This document shows, one piece after another, positions 57,794 to 64,000 of a DNA stretch of 64,000 nucleotides (positions are counted from its first letter, which is position 1; each line of letters opens with the position of its first letter). This DNA comes from Sporobacter termitidis DSM 10068 (GTDB lineage: Bacteria; Bacillota; Clostridia; Oscillospirales; Oscillospiraceae), in contig NZ_FQXV01000001.1 of assembly GCF_900130065.1 (NCBI RefSeq), forward strand, positions 577,083 through 641,082, written 5' to 3'. The translations under genes and the position numbers were made by a program. The notes under the pieces are model-generated. The model did no database searches, was not told the origin of the DNA, and saw only the letters and a program-made list of their open reading frames with translations.

Positions 57794-58636
57794 ATGTGGA
57801 AAGATGATGAAAAAGCCCCCATATGGGAGTTCCTTGGCTGGGTGCTGTTAATATCGGGTGTGAGCGAGATCATAATCCTTATGCTTGAGCCATATTCCAT
57901 AGCGTTTGCTAAAAATGGAACGCTGACAGCAGGCTATGTGATCTACGCAATTATAGGCATATTATTTACCACGCCCAACCCTATGATTGCAACTTATATT
58001 GTTTTGAGGCGGCACGGAAAAATCCATTCTGTGAAAGACTTCTGCAAGTTGATTTTACATACCTCAAATATCATTAAAACAGTTCTGATAACGGCGGCAT
58101 TTTGCGCCGCGGCTTTATGTATGGCACTACTTTACGGAACACGCACGGGTTCTCCCTGGTATCTTTTTATCATAGCCTTACCGGTACTGATAATAGGTGG
58201 CGGCGTGGAAGAAATCGGATGGCGTGGTTTCCTGCAGCCTTCATTGGAAAAGAAGTTCCCGTTTCTCATCGCCACTTTAGCGGTTAGTGCAATTTGGTTT
58301 ACATGGCATCTGCCGCTGTGGATTGCGCCGTCTTCCAATCATTACGGCGACAGTCTTATTGGATTTGCAGTGACAATTATCGTTTGGGCATTTGTAGAGG
58401 CGGCTATCTACAAAGCAACAAAGAGCGTCTTTGCCTGCGTTCTGTATCACACGTTTATGAATGCTATAGGCGCTGTATATGACTGGAATGCTTTGTTTGA
58501 TACATTCCCAAACAAAACCGGGATGATTGTTTATTACTGTGTTGCACTTGTCGCGGCAATCATCATATGGGTACTTGCTGATAAAAACGAAAAACAAAAA
58601 GCCGGCATGGAGGCCGGCCGACGGAAAATTATATGA
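57794..58636 (+). CDS. CPBP-family intramembrane metalloprotease
   Basis: A 280-residue membrane protein with about eight TM segments. The CPBP/ABI motifs are present: EEIGWRGFLQP (EExxxR), FTWHLPLW and VLYHTFMNAIG. Relatives cleave prenylated or membrane peptides and include bacteriocin-immunity proteins. It is visibly AT-richer than its neighbours (many ATT, AAA, TTT codons), which suggests recent transfer. The ATG at 57794 is preferred over 57782, where the purine-rich site is too close. Its role here is unknown. Confidence 0.87.
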   Translation: MWKDDEKAPIWEFLGWVLLISGVSEIIILMLEPYSIAFAKNGTLTAGYVIYAIIGILFTTPNPMIATYIVLRRHGKIHSVKDFCKLILHTSNIIKTVLITAAFCAAALCMALLYGTRTGSPWYLFIIALPVLIIGGGVEEIGWRGFLQPSLEKKFPFLIATLAVSAIWFTWHLPLWIAPSSNHYGDSLIGFAVTIIVWAFVEAAIYKATKSVFACVLYHTFMNAIGAVYDWNALFDTFPNKTGMIVYYCVALVAAIIIWVLADKNEKQKAGMEAGRRKII

Positions 58637-58646
58637 TATCCTGTGG

Positions 58647-58671
58647 GGGGCAGGCACGGGGTCTGCCCCTA
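58647..58671. repeat. REP-like palindrome, family 2
   Basis: GGGGCAG and CTGCCCC arms with a CTAC tail, between the convergent CPBP and phosphohexomutase genes; it may also act as a terminator. Confidence 0.65.
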
Positions 58672-58684
58672 CGCGATTGCCCGC

Positions 58685-60415
58685 CTAATCCTTCAGCGCT
58701 TCCGCCCAGGCGGAATATTTGCCGATCTTGCCGTCGCATTCTTCCCTGCTCTTCCCGCTGGCCAGCACGTAGACCTTGACCTTCGGCTCGGTGCCGGAGG
58801 GGCGCACCAGAAGGACTGTGTTATCCGCCGTCTCAAAGCGCAGGACGTTGGAGCCCTTGAGGTCCATGCTGCTCTTCACGCCCGAGGCGGCGTCGTAGGC
58901 GGTGCCGTCGGCGTAATCCTTCACGACCCGGACGGGCGTGCCGGCGATCTCGGCCGGGGGCTCTGCCCGGAGGCCATCCATCAGCGCCTTCATGTTGACC
59001 AGGCCCTCCATGCCGGGCATCAGCAGGTTGAGGGTTTTCTCGTTATAATAGCCGTATTTCGGATAGAGCGCCTGCAGGGCGTCATAGAGCGTCATCCCCC
59101 GGCAGGCGTACCAGGCGGCCATTTCGGTCAGGAGGAGCGACGCCGTCACGGCGTCCTTATCGCGGACGTAGTCGCCCAGCATGTAGCCATAGGATTCCTC
59201 ATAGGAGAAGATGACCTTGCCCAGGCCGGCGCCCTCCAGCTCGTTTTTCCGTTCGGCCATGAATTTGAAGCCGGTGAACGTGTCGATGCAGCGCACGCCG
59301 TTATACTCGGCCACGCGCCGCGCCATCTCCGTTGTGACGATCGTCTTCAGAGCGACGGGATTTTGCGGCATGGTGCCCGCCCGCGTCTTCGCGCCGATCA
59401 GGTAATCCAGCAGCAGAACGCCCGTCTGGTTGCCGGAGATCGTGACAAATTCCCCGGTGTCGGTGCGCACCATGATGCCGACCCGGTCGGCGTCCGGGTC
59501 GGTGCCCAGGATAAAGTCGGCGCCGTTCTCCCGCGCCAGCTTCACGGCCAGGTAAAAGCCCTCGGGGTTTTCGGGATTCGGCGACACGACCGTGGGGAAA
59601 TCGCCGTCCAGCACCATCTGCTCGGATACGCAGATGAGGTTTTTGATCCCCAACCGTTTGAGGACCTCCGGCACGAGCTTATACCCCGTCCCGTGGAACG
59701 GCGTGTACACCATTTTGAACGTGTCGGCCACCTTTTTGACCGACTCGAAATCATTGGCCTGAGCCATGACGTTTTTCAGGAAAAGCGCGTCTGTCTCGGC
59801 GCCCATGACCGTGACGAGGCCCTTGGAGACGGCCTCGTCGTAGGGCATCGTTCTGACCGATTTAAAAACGTCCAGCCGGGCCATTTTAGCGGCGATGGCG
59901 TCGGCGTGATGCGGCGGCAGCTGCGCGCCGTCCCCCCAGTACACCTTGTAGCCGTTATATTCCTTGGGGTTGTGGCTGGCCGTGACGTTGATCCCCGCCG
60001 TGAGATGATATTCCCGGATGGCAAACGACAGCTCCGGCGTCGGGCGGAGCGCTTCAAAAATCCGGACCCTGATCCCGTTGGCCGCCATGACGCAAGCGGT
60101 TTCCACGGCAAACTCCCGGCTGTGGTTGCGGCAGTCATAGCAGACGGCGACGCTGCCCTGTTCGGACCGCTCCCTGCAGTACTCCAGGATGACCTCGGCA
60201 AAGGCCTGGGTGGCGTGGCGGACGACATGCCTGTTCATCCTGTACAGCCCCGTGCTCATGACGCCGCGCAGCCCGGCCGTGCCGAACTCCAGCGGCGAGA
60301 AAAAGCGGCTTTCGATCTCCTTGTCGTTATCCGCGATCGCCAGCAGCTCCTCCCGCTCGGCATCATCCAAAGCGCCGCTATGAAGCCACGATAAGTATTC
60401 GTTTTTATAATCCAT
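58685..60415 (-). CDS. Phosphohexomutase (phosphoglucomutase / phosphomannomutase)
   Basis: A 576-residue alpha-D-phosphohexomutase. The phospho-Ser loop is NVTASHNPKEYNGYK, the metal loop GTDPDADRVGI, the sugar loop EESYGYM and the phosphate-binding loop RPSGTEPKVKVY. It interconverts hexose-1- and -6-phosphates to feed glycan precursors; length and sequence fit the PgcA-type phosphoglucomutase of Firmicutes. The start at 60415 has GGAG seven bases upstream; a longer frame to 60706 is an artefact over the next gene. It follows the DUF2007-like gene closely. Confidence 0.95.
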   Translation of the reverse strand: MDYKNEYLSWLHSGALDDAEREELLAIADNDKEIESRFFSPLEFGTAGLRGVMSTGLYRMNRHVVRHATQAFAEVILEYCRERSEQGSVAVCYDCRNHSREFAVETACVMAANGIRVRIFEALRPTPELSFAIREYHLTAGINVTASHNPKEYNGYKVYWGDGAQLPPHHADAIAAKMARLDVFKSVRTMPYDEAVSKGLVTVMGAETDALFLKNVMAQANDFESVKKVADTFKMVYTPFHGTGYKLVPEVLKRLGIKNLICVSEQMVLDGDFPTVVSPNPENPEGFYLAVKLARENGADFILGTDPDADRVGIMVRTDTGEFVTISGNQTGVLLLDYLIGAKTRAGTMPQNPVALKTIVTTEMARRVAEYNGVRCIDTFTGFKFMAERKNELEGAGLGKVIFSYEESYGYMLGDYVRDKDAVTASLLLTEMAAWYACRGMTLYDALQALYPKYGYYNEKTLNLLMPGMEGLVNMKALMDGLRAEPPAEIAGTPVRVVKDYADGTAYDAASGVKSSMDLKGSNVLRFETADNTVLLVRPSGTEPKVKVYVLASGKSREECDGKIGKYSAWAEALKD

Positions 60416-60429
60416 CGTATCGCTCCGTA

Positions 60430-60750
60430 TCAGTCTTTTAATTCTTCGGGATCGTCCTCGACGATTTCGGCGCTCAGGATATCCTTTGCTTCCTCCAGCT
60501 GCGTCTCCGGCACGAAGATATCCACGCCGCCGGCGGCATAGCCGATGATCAGCTTGCCGAACTCGCCGTCGTTGGGATACTGGCAGACGGCGGGCACACC
60601 GTAGGCCTCCAGAAGGCTGAGCGTGATCTCGGTGTCCAGCGGGTTGCCGCCGGCGTGCATGAGAAAGGCCGGGGCGACCATTTCGCCGTCTTCCTTTTTG
60701 GGCCACTTGTCCATGATTTTTTTCTTTTTTCCGAATCCCCAGTCGGCCAT
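60430..60750 (-). CDS. DUF2007-like small protein
   Basis: A 106-residue soluble protein. After a basic start (GKKKKIMDKW), residues 30-90 resemble the DUF2007 or signal-transducing-protein fold: LLEAYGVPAVCQYP, GVDIFVPETQLEEAKDIL. The tail is acidic (EIVEDDPEELKD). Function unknown. GAGG lies nine bases before the ATG. It lies 14 bases upstream of the phosphohexomutase gene, so co-transcription is likely. Confidence 0.75.
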   Translation of the reverse strand: MADWGFGKKKKIMDKWPKKEDGEMVAPAFLMHAGGNPLDTEITLSLLEAYGVPAVCQYPNDGEFGKLIIGYAAGGVDIFVPETQLEEAKDILSAEIVEDDPEELKD

Positions 60751-60800
60751 CTCAACGAACCTCCCTTATAATCAGCGGCATTCACACAGCCGCTGTGCGG

Positions 60801-60828
60801 TGGATTCCCGCCTGCGCGGGAATGACAC
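60801..60828. repeat. REP-like palindrome, family 1 (reverse orientation)
   Basis: TGGATTCCCGC, then GCGGGAATGACA: the same palindrome as at 33961 in the other orientation. Confidence 0.8.
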
Positions 60829-60847
60829 GATACATAATATTCTTATC

Positions 60848-60982
60848 TGTCATTCCCGCTATTTGTTTGTCACTCCGTTATTTGTCATTCCCGCGATATT
60901 CTTCAATTTATCATTCCCGCAATTCTTTATTTGTCATTCCGCAATTCTTTATTTGTCATTCCCGCGCAGGCGGGAATCCACA
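60848..60982. repeat. Tandem array of half-REP units ending in a full REP
   Basis: Units starting with TGTCATTCCCGC or near variants at 60848, 60868, 60883, 60909, 60932 and 60954, spaced 15-26 bases apart by AT-rich linkers (AATTCTTTAT type). The last is followed by GCGGGAATCCAC, making a full palindrome. Spacing and unit identity are too irregular for CRISPR. Confidence 0.8.
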
Positions 60983-60993
60983 ATTACAATCAT

Positions 60994-61476
60994 TCATTTA
61001 TGGTACTTTCCGCCCTCGGCGATCTTAAAGGCCCTGTACACCTGCTCCAGCAGCATGATGCGCGCCAGGTGGTGCGGGAACGTCATACGCGACATGGACA
61101 GCCGGACGTCCGCCCGCTCCTTGATGGTCCGGTGCAGGCCGCAGGAGCCGCCGATGACGAAGCATATTTTTGAAATGCCGTTTGCCGCGTACTTCTGCAG
61201 GAGCGCGGCCATCCCCGCGCTGTCCCTCTCCTCGCCTTCCACGCACAGCGCCACCGCCGCGGCGCCGGCCGGGAGCCTTGTCAGGATTCCATCGGCCTCC
61301 GCTTTCAGCGCGGCGTCGATCTCCGCCGGGGACGGCCTGTCGCCAAGGCGCGACTCCGGGAGCTCGTCGAGCTCTGTTTTGCAATACGCGGACAGCCGCT
61401 TTAAATATTCGCCGGCGGCGTCCTTATAGAATTTCTCCTTGAGCTTGCCGACGCAGATAAAACGAATCTGCAGCAT
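60994..61476 (-). CDS. rlmH: 23S rRNA pseudouridine-1915 N3-methyltransferase RlmH
   Basis: A 160-residue SPOUT methyltransferase that modifies helix 69 of 23S rRNA. Family signatures: GKLKEKFYKDAAGEYLKRL, FVIGGSCGLH and the C-terminal SRMTFPHHLARIMLLEQVYRA (part), EGGKYHK. Length is normal. It follows the yycJ-type gene by 18 bases; murA and yycJ-type genes lie upstream on the same strand. Confidence 0.97.
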   Translation of the reverse strand: MLQIRFICVGKLKEKFYKDAAGEYLKRLSAYCKTELDELPESRLGDRPSPAEIDAALKAEADGILTRLPAGAAAVALCVEGEERDSAGMAALLQKYAANGISKICFVIGGSCGLHRTIKERADVRLSMSRMTFPHHLARIMLLEQVYRAFKIAEGGKYHK

Positions 61477-61494
61477 CGCGTCTCTCCGTTATTT

Positions 61495-62289
61495 TCAGAT
61501 TATGTACACCCGGCTCATGGTGTCTGCCGGCGCCGTTTCGAGCTCTACGTCGCCGCCGACGACGGCCCCCTGGCGGCCAAGGGCGCCGCCCACGGTATCG
61601 AACGCCAGCCTCGGCGTGTTGTTCTCCTTGCTCAGATGCGCCAGGAGGATGCGCTTCGTCCCGGCGCCGGCAAGCCTGCACGCCAGAGAGCCGCTGTCGT
61701 CGTTGGACAGATGGCCGCGCTCCGACAGGATGCGCCGCTTCAGATACGAGGGATAGGCGCCGTTTTTGAGCATGACCACATCGTGGTTTGCCTCGATGAC
61801 CGCCATATCGGCGCCCAGCGCCGCCTCCAAAACCGTCCTGGTGATGCAGCCGATGTCGGTGACGAAGACGAGGGAGGATTTTCCGTCGGTAAACCTGTAG
61901 CCGACGCTTTCCGGCGTGTCGTGGGGCGTCGGGAAGCTTTTGACGGCGAGCTCCCCCAGGACGAATTCCGCCCCGGCCTCAAAGCAGGAGGCGCTGCCGC
62001 CCAATTCCTGAAAGCAGCCGCAGAGCCCCCGCGCCACGATATGGGGCGCTAAAATCTGCGTGCCGTGATATTTGACCAGCATGCGGATACCGCCGATGTG
62101 GTCCGAGTGCTCATGGGTGACAAGGACGCCGGTCAGGTCGCCGGGCGTGAGCCCCAGCGCCTTCAGGCTCGCCGTGATGCGCCGCAGCGAGATGCCCGCG
62201 TCGATCAGAAGATGGGTGTCCCCTTGGGATACGAGGGTACAGTTGCCCGACGACGAGCTGGCGAGCGTACATACCTTAATAAAAACCAC
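61495..62289 (-). CDS. MBL-fold hydrolase, YycJ/WalJ type
   Basis: A 264-residue metallo-beta-lactamase-fold protein. The zinc motif THEHSDHIGG is near residue 58. Further ligands are in PTPHDTPES, FVTDIGC and HLSNDDSG. YycJ proteins are DNA exonuclease-like and affect DNA repair and wall homeostasis. The start is odd. GTG at 62289 touches its GGGGAG site, while ATT at 62280 has eight-base spacing and yields the usual KVCTLASSSSGN start. It follows a repeat pair. Confidence 0.9.
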   Translation of the reverse strand: MVFIKVCTLASSSSGNCTLVSQGDTHLLIDAGISLRRITASLKALGLTPGDLTGVLVTHEHSDHIGGIRMLVKYHGTQILAPHIVARGLCGCFQELGGSASCFEAGAEFVLGELAVKSFPTPHDTPESVGYRFTDGKSSLVFVTDIGCITRTVLEAALGADMAVIEANHDVVMLKNGAYPSYLKRRILSERGHLSNDDSGSLACRLAGAGTKRILLAHLSKENNTPRLAFDTVGGALGRQGAVVGGDVELETAPADTMSRVYII

Positions 62290-62315
62290 TCCCCGTTTCT
62301 AAAGCGCATGAATAC

Positions 62316-62345
62316 GGCGGGGGCAAGCCCCCGCCCTACGATTTT
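62316..62345. repeat. REP-like palindrome, family 2
   Basis: GGCGGGGGC, AA, GCCCCCGCC, then CTACG. It is closely similar to the two palindromes inside the RAYT gene. Confidence 0.8.
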
Positions 62346-62382
62346 TACACGTTACTCCCGCTCCACCCTGTTCCACGTACGG

Positions 62383-62456
62383 TGTCATTCCCGCGCAGGC
62401 GGGAATCTGCACCGAAGTGCACAGCGTTGTGGATTCCCGCCTGCGCGGGAATGACA
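62383..62456. repeat. Inverted pair of family 1 REPs (REPIN-like)
   Basis: A forward REP (62383-62407, TGTCATTCCCGC...GCGGGAATC) and a reverse REP (62431-62456, GGATTCCCGC...GCGGGAATGACAC) face each other across a 23-base spacer, the layout known as a REPIN or BIME in other bacteria. The gap 62290-62555 holds no gene. Confidence 0.82.
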
Positions 62457-62555
62457 CGGCGATAGGCGGGCATAGATGGTGATACGAAACGATATAACGA
62501 TAACATTTATCCGTTCTATCGCAGGGAATCGGTTTCCCTGTCCCCTCCCGGAGTA

Positions 62556-63857
62556 TTATCCCGCTTCTCTTTCGGCGGCTTCCGGTTCGTCCGGCATGGC
62601 GACGGCGGTGATGTCGGCGCCCATGGCGCGCAGCTTTTCGACCAGGTCCTCATAGCCGCGCTCGATATAGCTGACGCCTTCGACCTCCGTGGTGCCGTCG
62701 GCACCGAGGCCGGCGATGATCAGCGCCGCGCCGGCGCGCAGGTCGCTGGCCTTCACCGTGGCGCCCGTCAGGCGTTTGACGCCTTCGATGATGGCCGTCC
62801 GGCCGCTGACCTGGACCTGGCAGCCCATTTTCGCCAGCTCGTCGACATATTTAAACCGGTTGTCCCAAACGCCCTCGGTGATAATGCTCGTGCCTTCGGC
62901 TGTGCACAAGAGCGTGGAAATCTGGGGCTGCATATCTGTCGGGAAACCGGGATACGGCAGCGTCTTGACATTCGTCTTGTGGAGCGTGGCGGCCCGCCGC
63001 ACGATAACGGCGTCCTCCAGGTCCTCGACCTCGACGCCCATCTCTCTGAGCTTGCCCGAAATGCACTCCAGATGCTTCGGAATGACGTTTTTAATGGTGA
63101 CCTCGCCGCCTGCTCCGGCGACGGCGGCCATATAAGTGCCGGCCTCGATCTGATCGGGAATGATCGAATAAAAGCCGCCGGTGAGCTTTTTGACGCCTTT
63201 GATTTTAATGACGTTCGTACCGGCGCCGCGGATATCGGCGCCCATGGAGTTGAGAAAGTTTGCCAGGTCGACGATGTGCGGCTCCTTGGCGGCGTTTTCG
63301 ATAATGGTCCTGCCCTCGGCCAGCGCCGCGCCCAGCATGATATTGATCGTCGCGCCGACGGAAACCACGTCCAGATAGATCGACGCGCCCATCAGGCGGC
63401 CCGTCGCCGTCTCGGCGTTCACGATGCCGTTTTTGACCTCCAGCGCCGCGCCCATGGCCGTAAAGCCCTTGATGTGCTGATCGATCGGCCGCACGCCGCC
63501 AAAATTGCAGCCGCCCGGCATGGCGACCTTCGCCACCCCGAAACGGCCCAGCAGCGCACCGATGAGATAATAAGAGGCGCGGATGCGGCGCATCATGTCA
63601 AACGTCGCCTCATGCGTTCTGATGCCCGTGCAGTCAATATCCATGGTGTGCCTGTTGACCGTTCTGATCTCGGCGCCCATTTGCTTGAGAATGTTGAGCA
63701 GCATCGAAACGTCGGAAATTTGCGGGATATTCTCAATACGGCAGACACCGTCCACCATCAGAGCAGCGGGGATAATCGCGACGGCGGCATTCTTCGCGCC
63801 GCTGATAGAAACTTCTCCGTACAGCGGATTTCCGCCGTTTATGACGTATTTTGTCAA
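62556..63857 (-). CDS. murA: UDP-N-acetylglucosamine 1-carboxyvinyltransferase
   Basis: A 433-residue enzyme that starts peptidoglycan precursor synthesis. The active-site Cys117 is in AMPGGCNFGGVRPIDQH; this Cys is the fosfomycin target, so sensitivity is expected. N-terminal GGNPLYGEVSISGAKNAAV and the RAGAALIIAGLGADG segment fit. The start is TTG 63857 with GAGGGTGA five bases upstream. A perfect TATAAT (63904-63909, minus) lies upstream with a poor -35. Confidence 0.97.
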   Translation of the reverse strand: MTKYVINGGNPLYGEVSISGAKNAAVAIIPAALMVDGVCRIENIPQISDVSMLLNILKQMGAEIRTVNRHTMDIDCTGIRTHEATFDMMRRIRASYYLIGALLGRFGVAKVAMPGGCNFGGVRPIDQHIKGFTAMGAALEVKNGIVNAETATGRLMGASIYLDVVSVGATINIMLGAALAEGRTIIENAAKEPHIVDLANFLNSMGADIRGAGTNVIKIKGVKKLTGGFYSIIPDQIEAGTYMAAVAGAGGEVTIKNVIPKHLECISGKLREMGVEVEDLEDAVIVRRAATLHKTNVKTLPYPGFPTDMQPQISTLLCTAEGTSIITEGVWDNRFKYVDELAKMGCQVQVSGRTAIIEGVKRLTGATVKASDLRAGAALIIAGLGADGTTEVEGVSYIERGYEDLVEKLRAMGADITAVAMPDEPEAAEREAG

Positions 63858-63903
63858 AGGCTCACCCTCTTAAATGTTTATGTGTCGTTTACAGTATTAC
63901 CCG

Positions 63904-63909
63904 ATTATA
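63904..63909 (-). promoter_or_regulatory. -10 box for murA
   Basis: TATAAT on the minus strand, 46 bases upstream of the TTG start; no good -35 is seen at 17 bases. 63910-64000 shows no gene. Confidence 0.4.
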
Positions 63910-64000
63910 AACATTTTTTTCGCCCAATAATCACTGTGCATAGAAATTTCAGTCATTTCCGGCTACTTGCGGAATGATTGACGAAATAAATATGCCCAAT

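Noticed and set aside
58643-60394. 583-codon plus-strand frame antisense to the phosphohexomutase gene
   Set aside because: Shadow frame over a gene with all four phosphohexomutase loops intact.
60848-60982. CRISPR-like array
   Set aside because: Units are about 12 bases with irregular 15-26-base spacing and similar linkers, and no cas gene is near; it is a half-REP array.

Overview
The window reads as chromosomal DNA from a GC-rich member of the Clostridia (Firmicutes), probably close to the Oscillospiraceae. Three things support this. The conserved gene strings acpP-rnc-(Elp3-like)-smc-ftsY and yhbY-nadD/yqeK-LCP-rsfS-leuS are low-GC Gram-positive arrangements. The protein sequences look clostridial. 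Several promoters match the SigA consensus (TTGACA-N17-TATAAT) and starts carry strong GGAGG-type ribosome binding sites, often with GTG or TTG starts. This placement is inferred from the sequence alone.

Layout. 1-8.9 kb is an accessory stretch: the first codons of a leftward membrane protein, a LysR regulator, a chemoreceptor, a tandem HD/HD-GYP protein, an HtrA-type protease, an unknown membrane protein, purine nucleoside phosphorylase and a small flavin-type oxidase. 8.9-9.5 kb is a patchwork of dispersed repeats. 9.5-33.8 kb is a long leftward block of housekeeping genes: rpsU, leuS, rsfS, LCP, nadD-yqeK fusion, yhbY, rdgB, ftsY, smc, Elp3-like radical SAM, rnc, acpP, plsX, trmFO, topA, dprA, a degraded REP-type transposase, an rRNA methyltransferase, lysS, greA and an unknown gene. 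34-39.2 kb holds the cell-wall division group ftsE-ftsX-M23 hydrolase-S41 protease, with a CdaR-type regulator upstream. 39.4-41.1 kb has an rsuA-type pseudouridine synthase and a DUF4830 protein. 41.2-53.4 kb is the rpoB-rpoC / rpsL-rpsG-fusA-tuf cluster. 53.9-58.6 kb is rightward: PadR-HAAS-DUF4097, a radical SAM protein with a HIT protein, and an AT-richer CPBP protein. 58.7-63.9 kb is leftward again: phosphohexomutase, a DUF2007-like protein, rlmH, yycJ-type hydrolase and murA.

The genes work together mainly in translation (leuS, lysS, rpsU, rpsL, rpsG, fusA, tuf, rsfS, TrmFO, RlmH), transcription (rpoBC, greA), the chromosome (smc, topA, dprA) and the envelope (LCP, FtsEX with its hydrolase, murA, plsX/acpP). 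The chemoreceptor and a sigma-28-like promoter before the HD-GYP gene suggest motility and cyclic-di-GMP signalling.

The most unusual content is repeated DNA. A multi-hairpin element of about 160-180 bp occurs three times, each time just downstream of a leftward gene. It supplies the stop codon of the chemoreceptor gene and shows one compensatory base-pair change between copies. At least two families of REP-like palindromes are scattered through intergenic gaps, including gaps in the rpoBC/str cluster. One family also lies in frame inside the REP-type transposase gene. No tRNA, rRNA, CRISPR array, prophage or intact insertion sequence was recognised.
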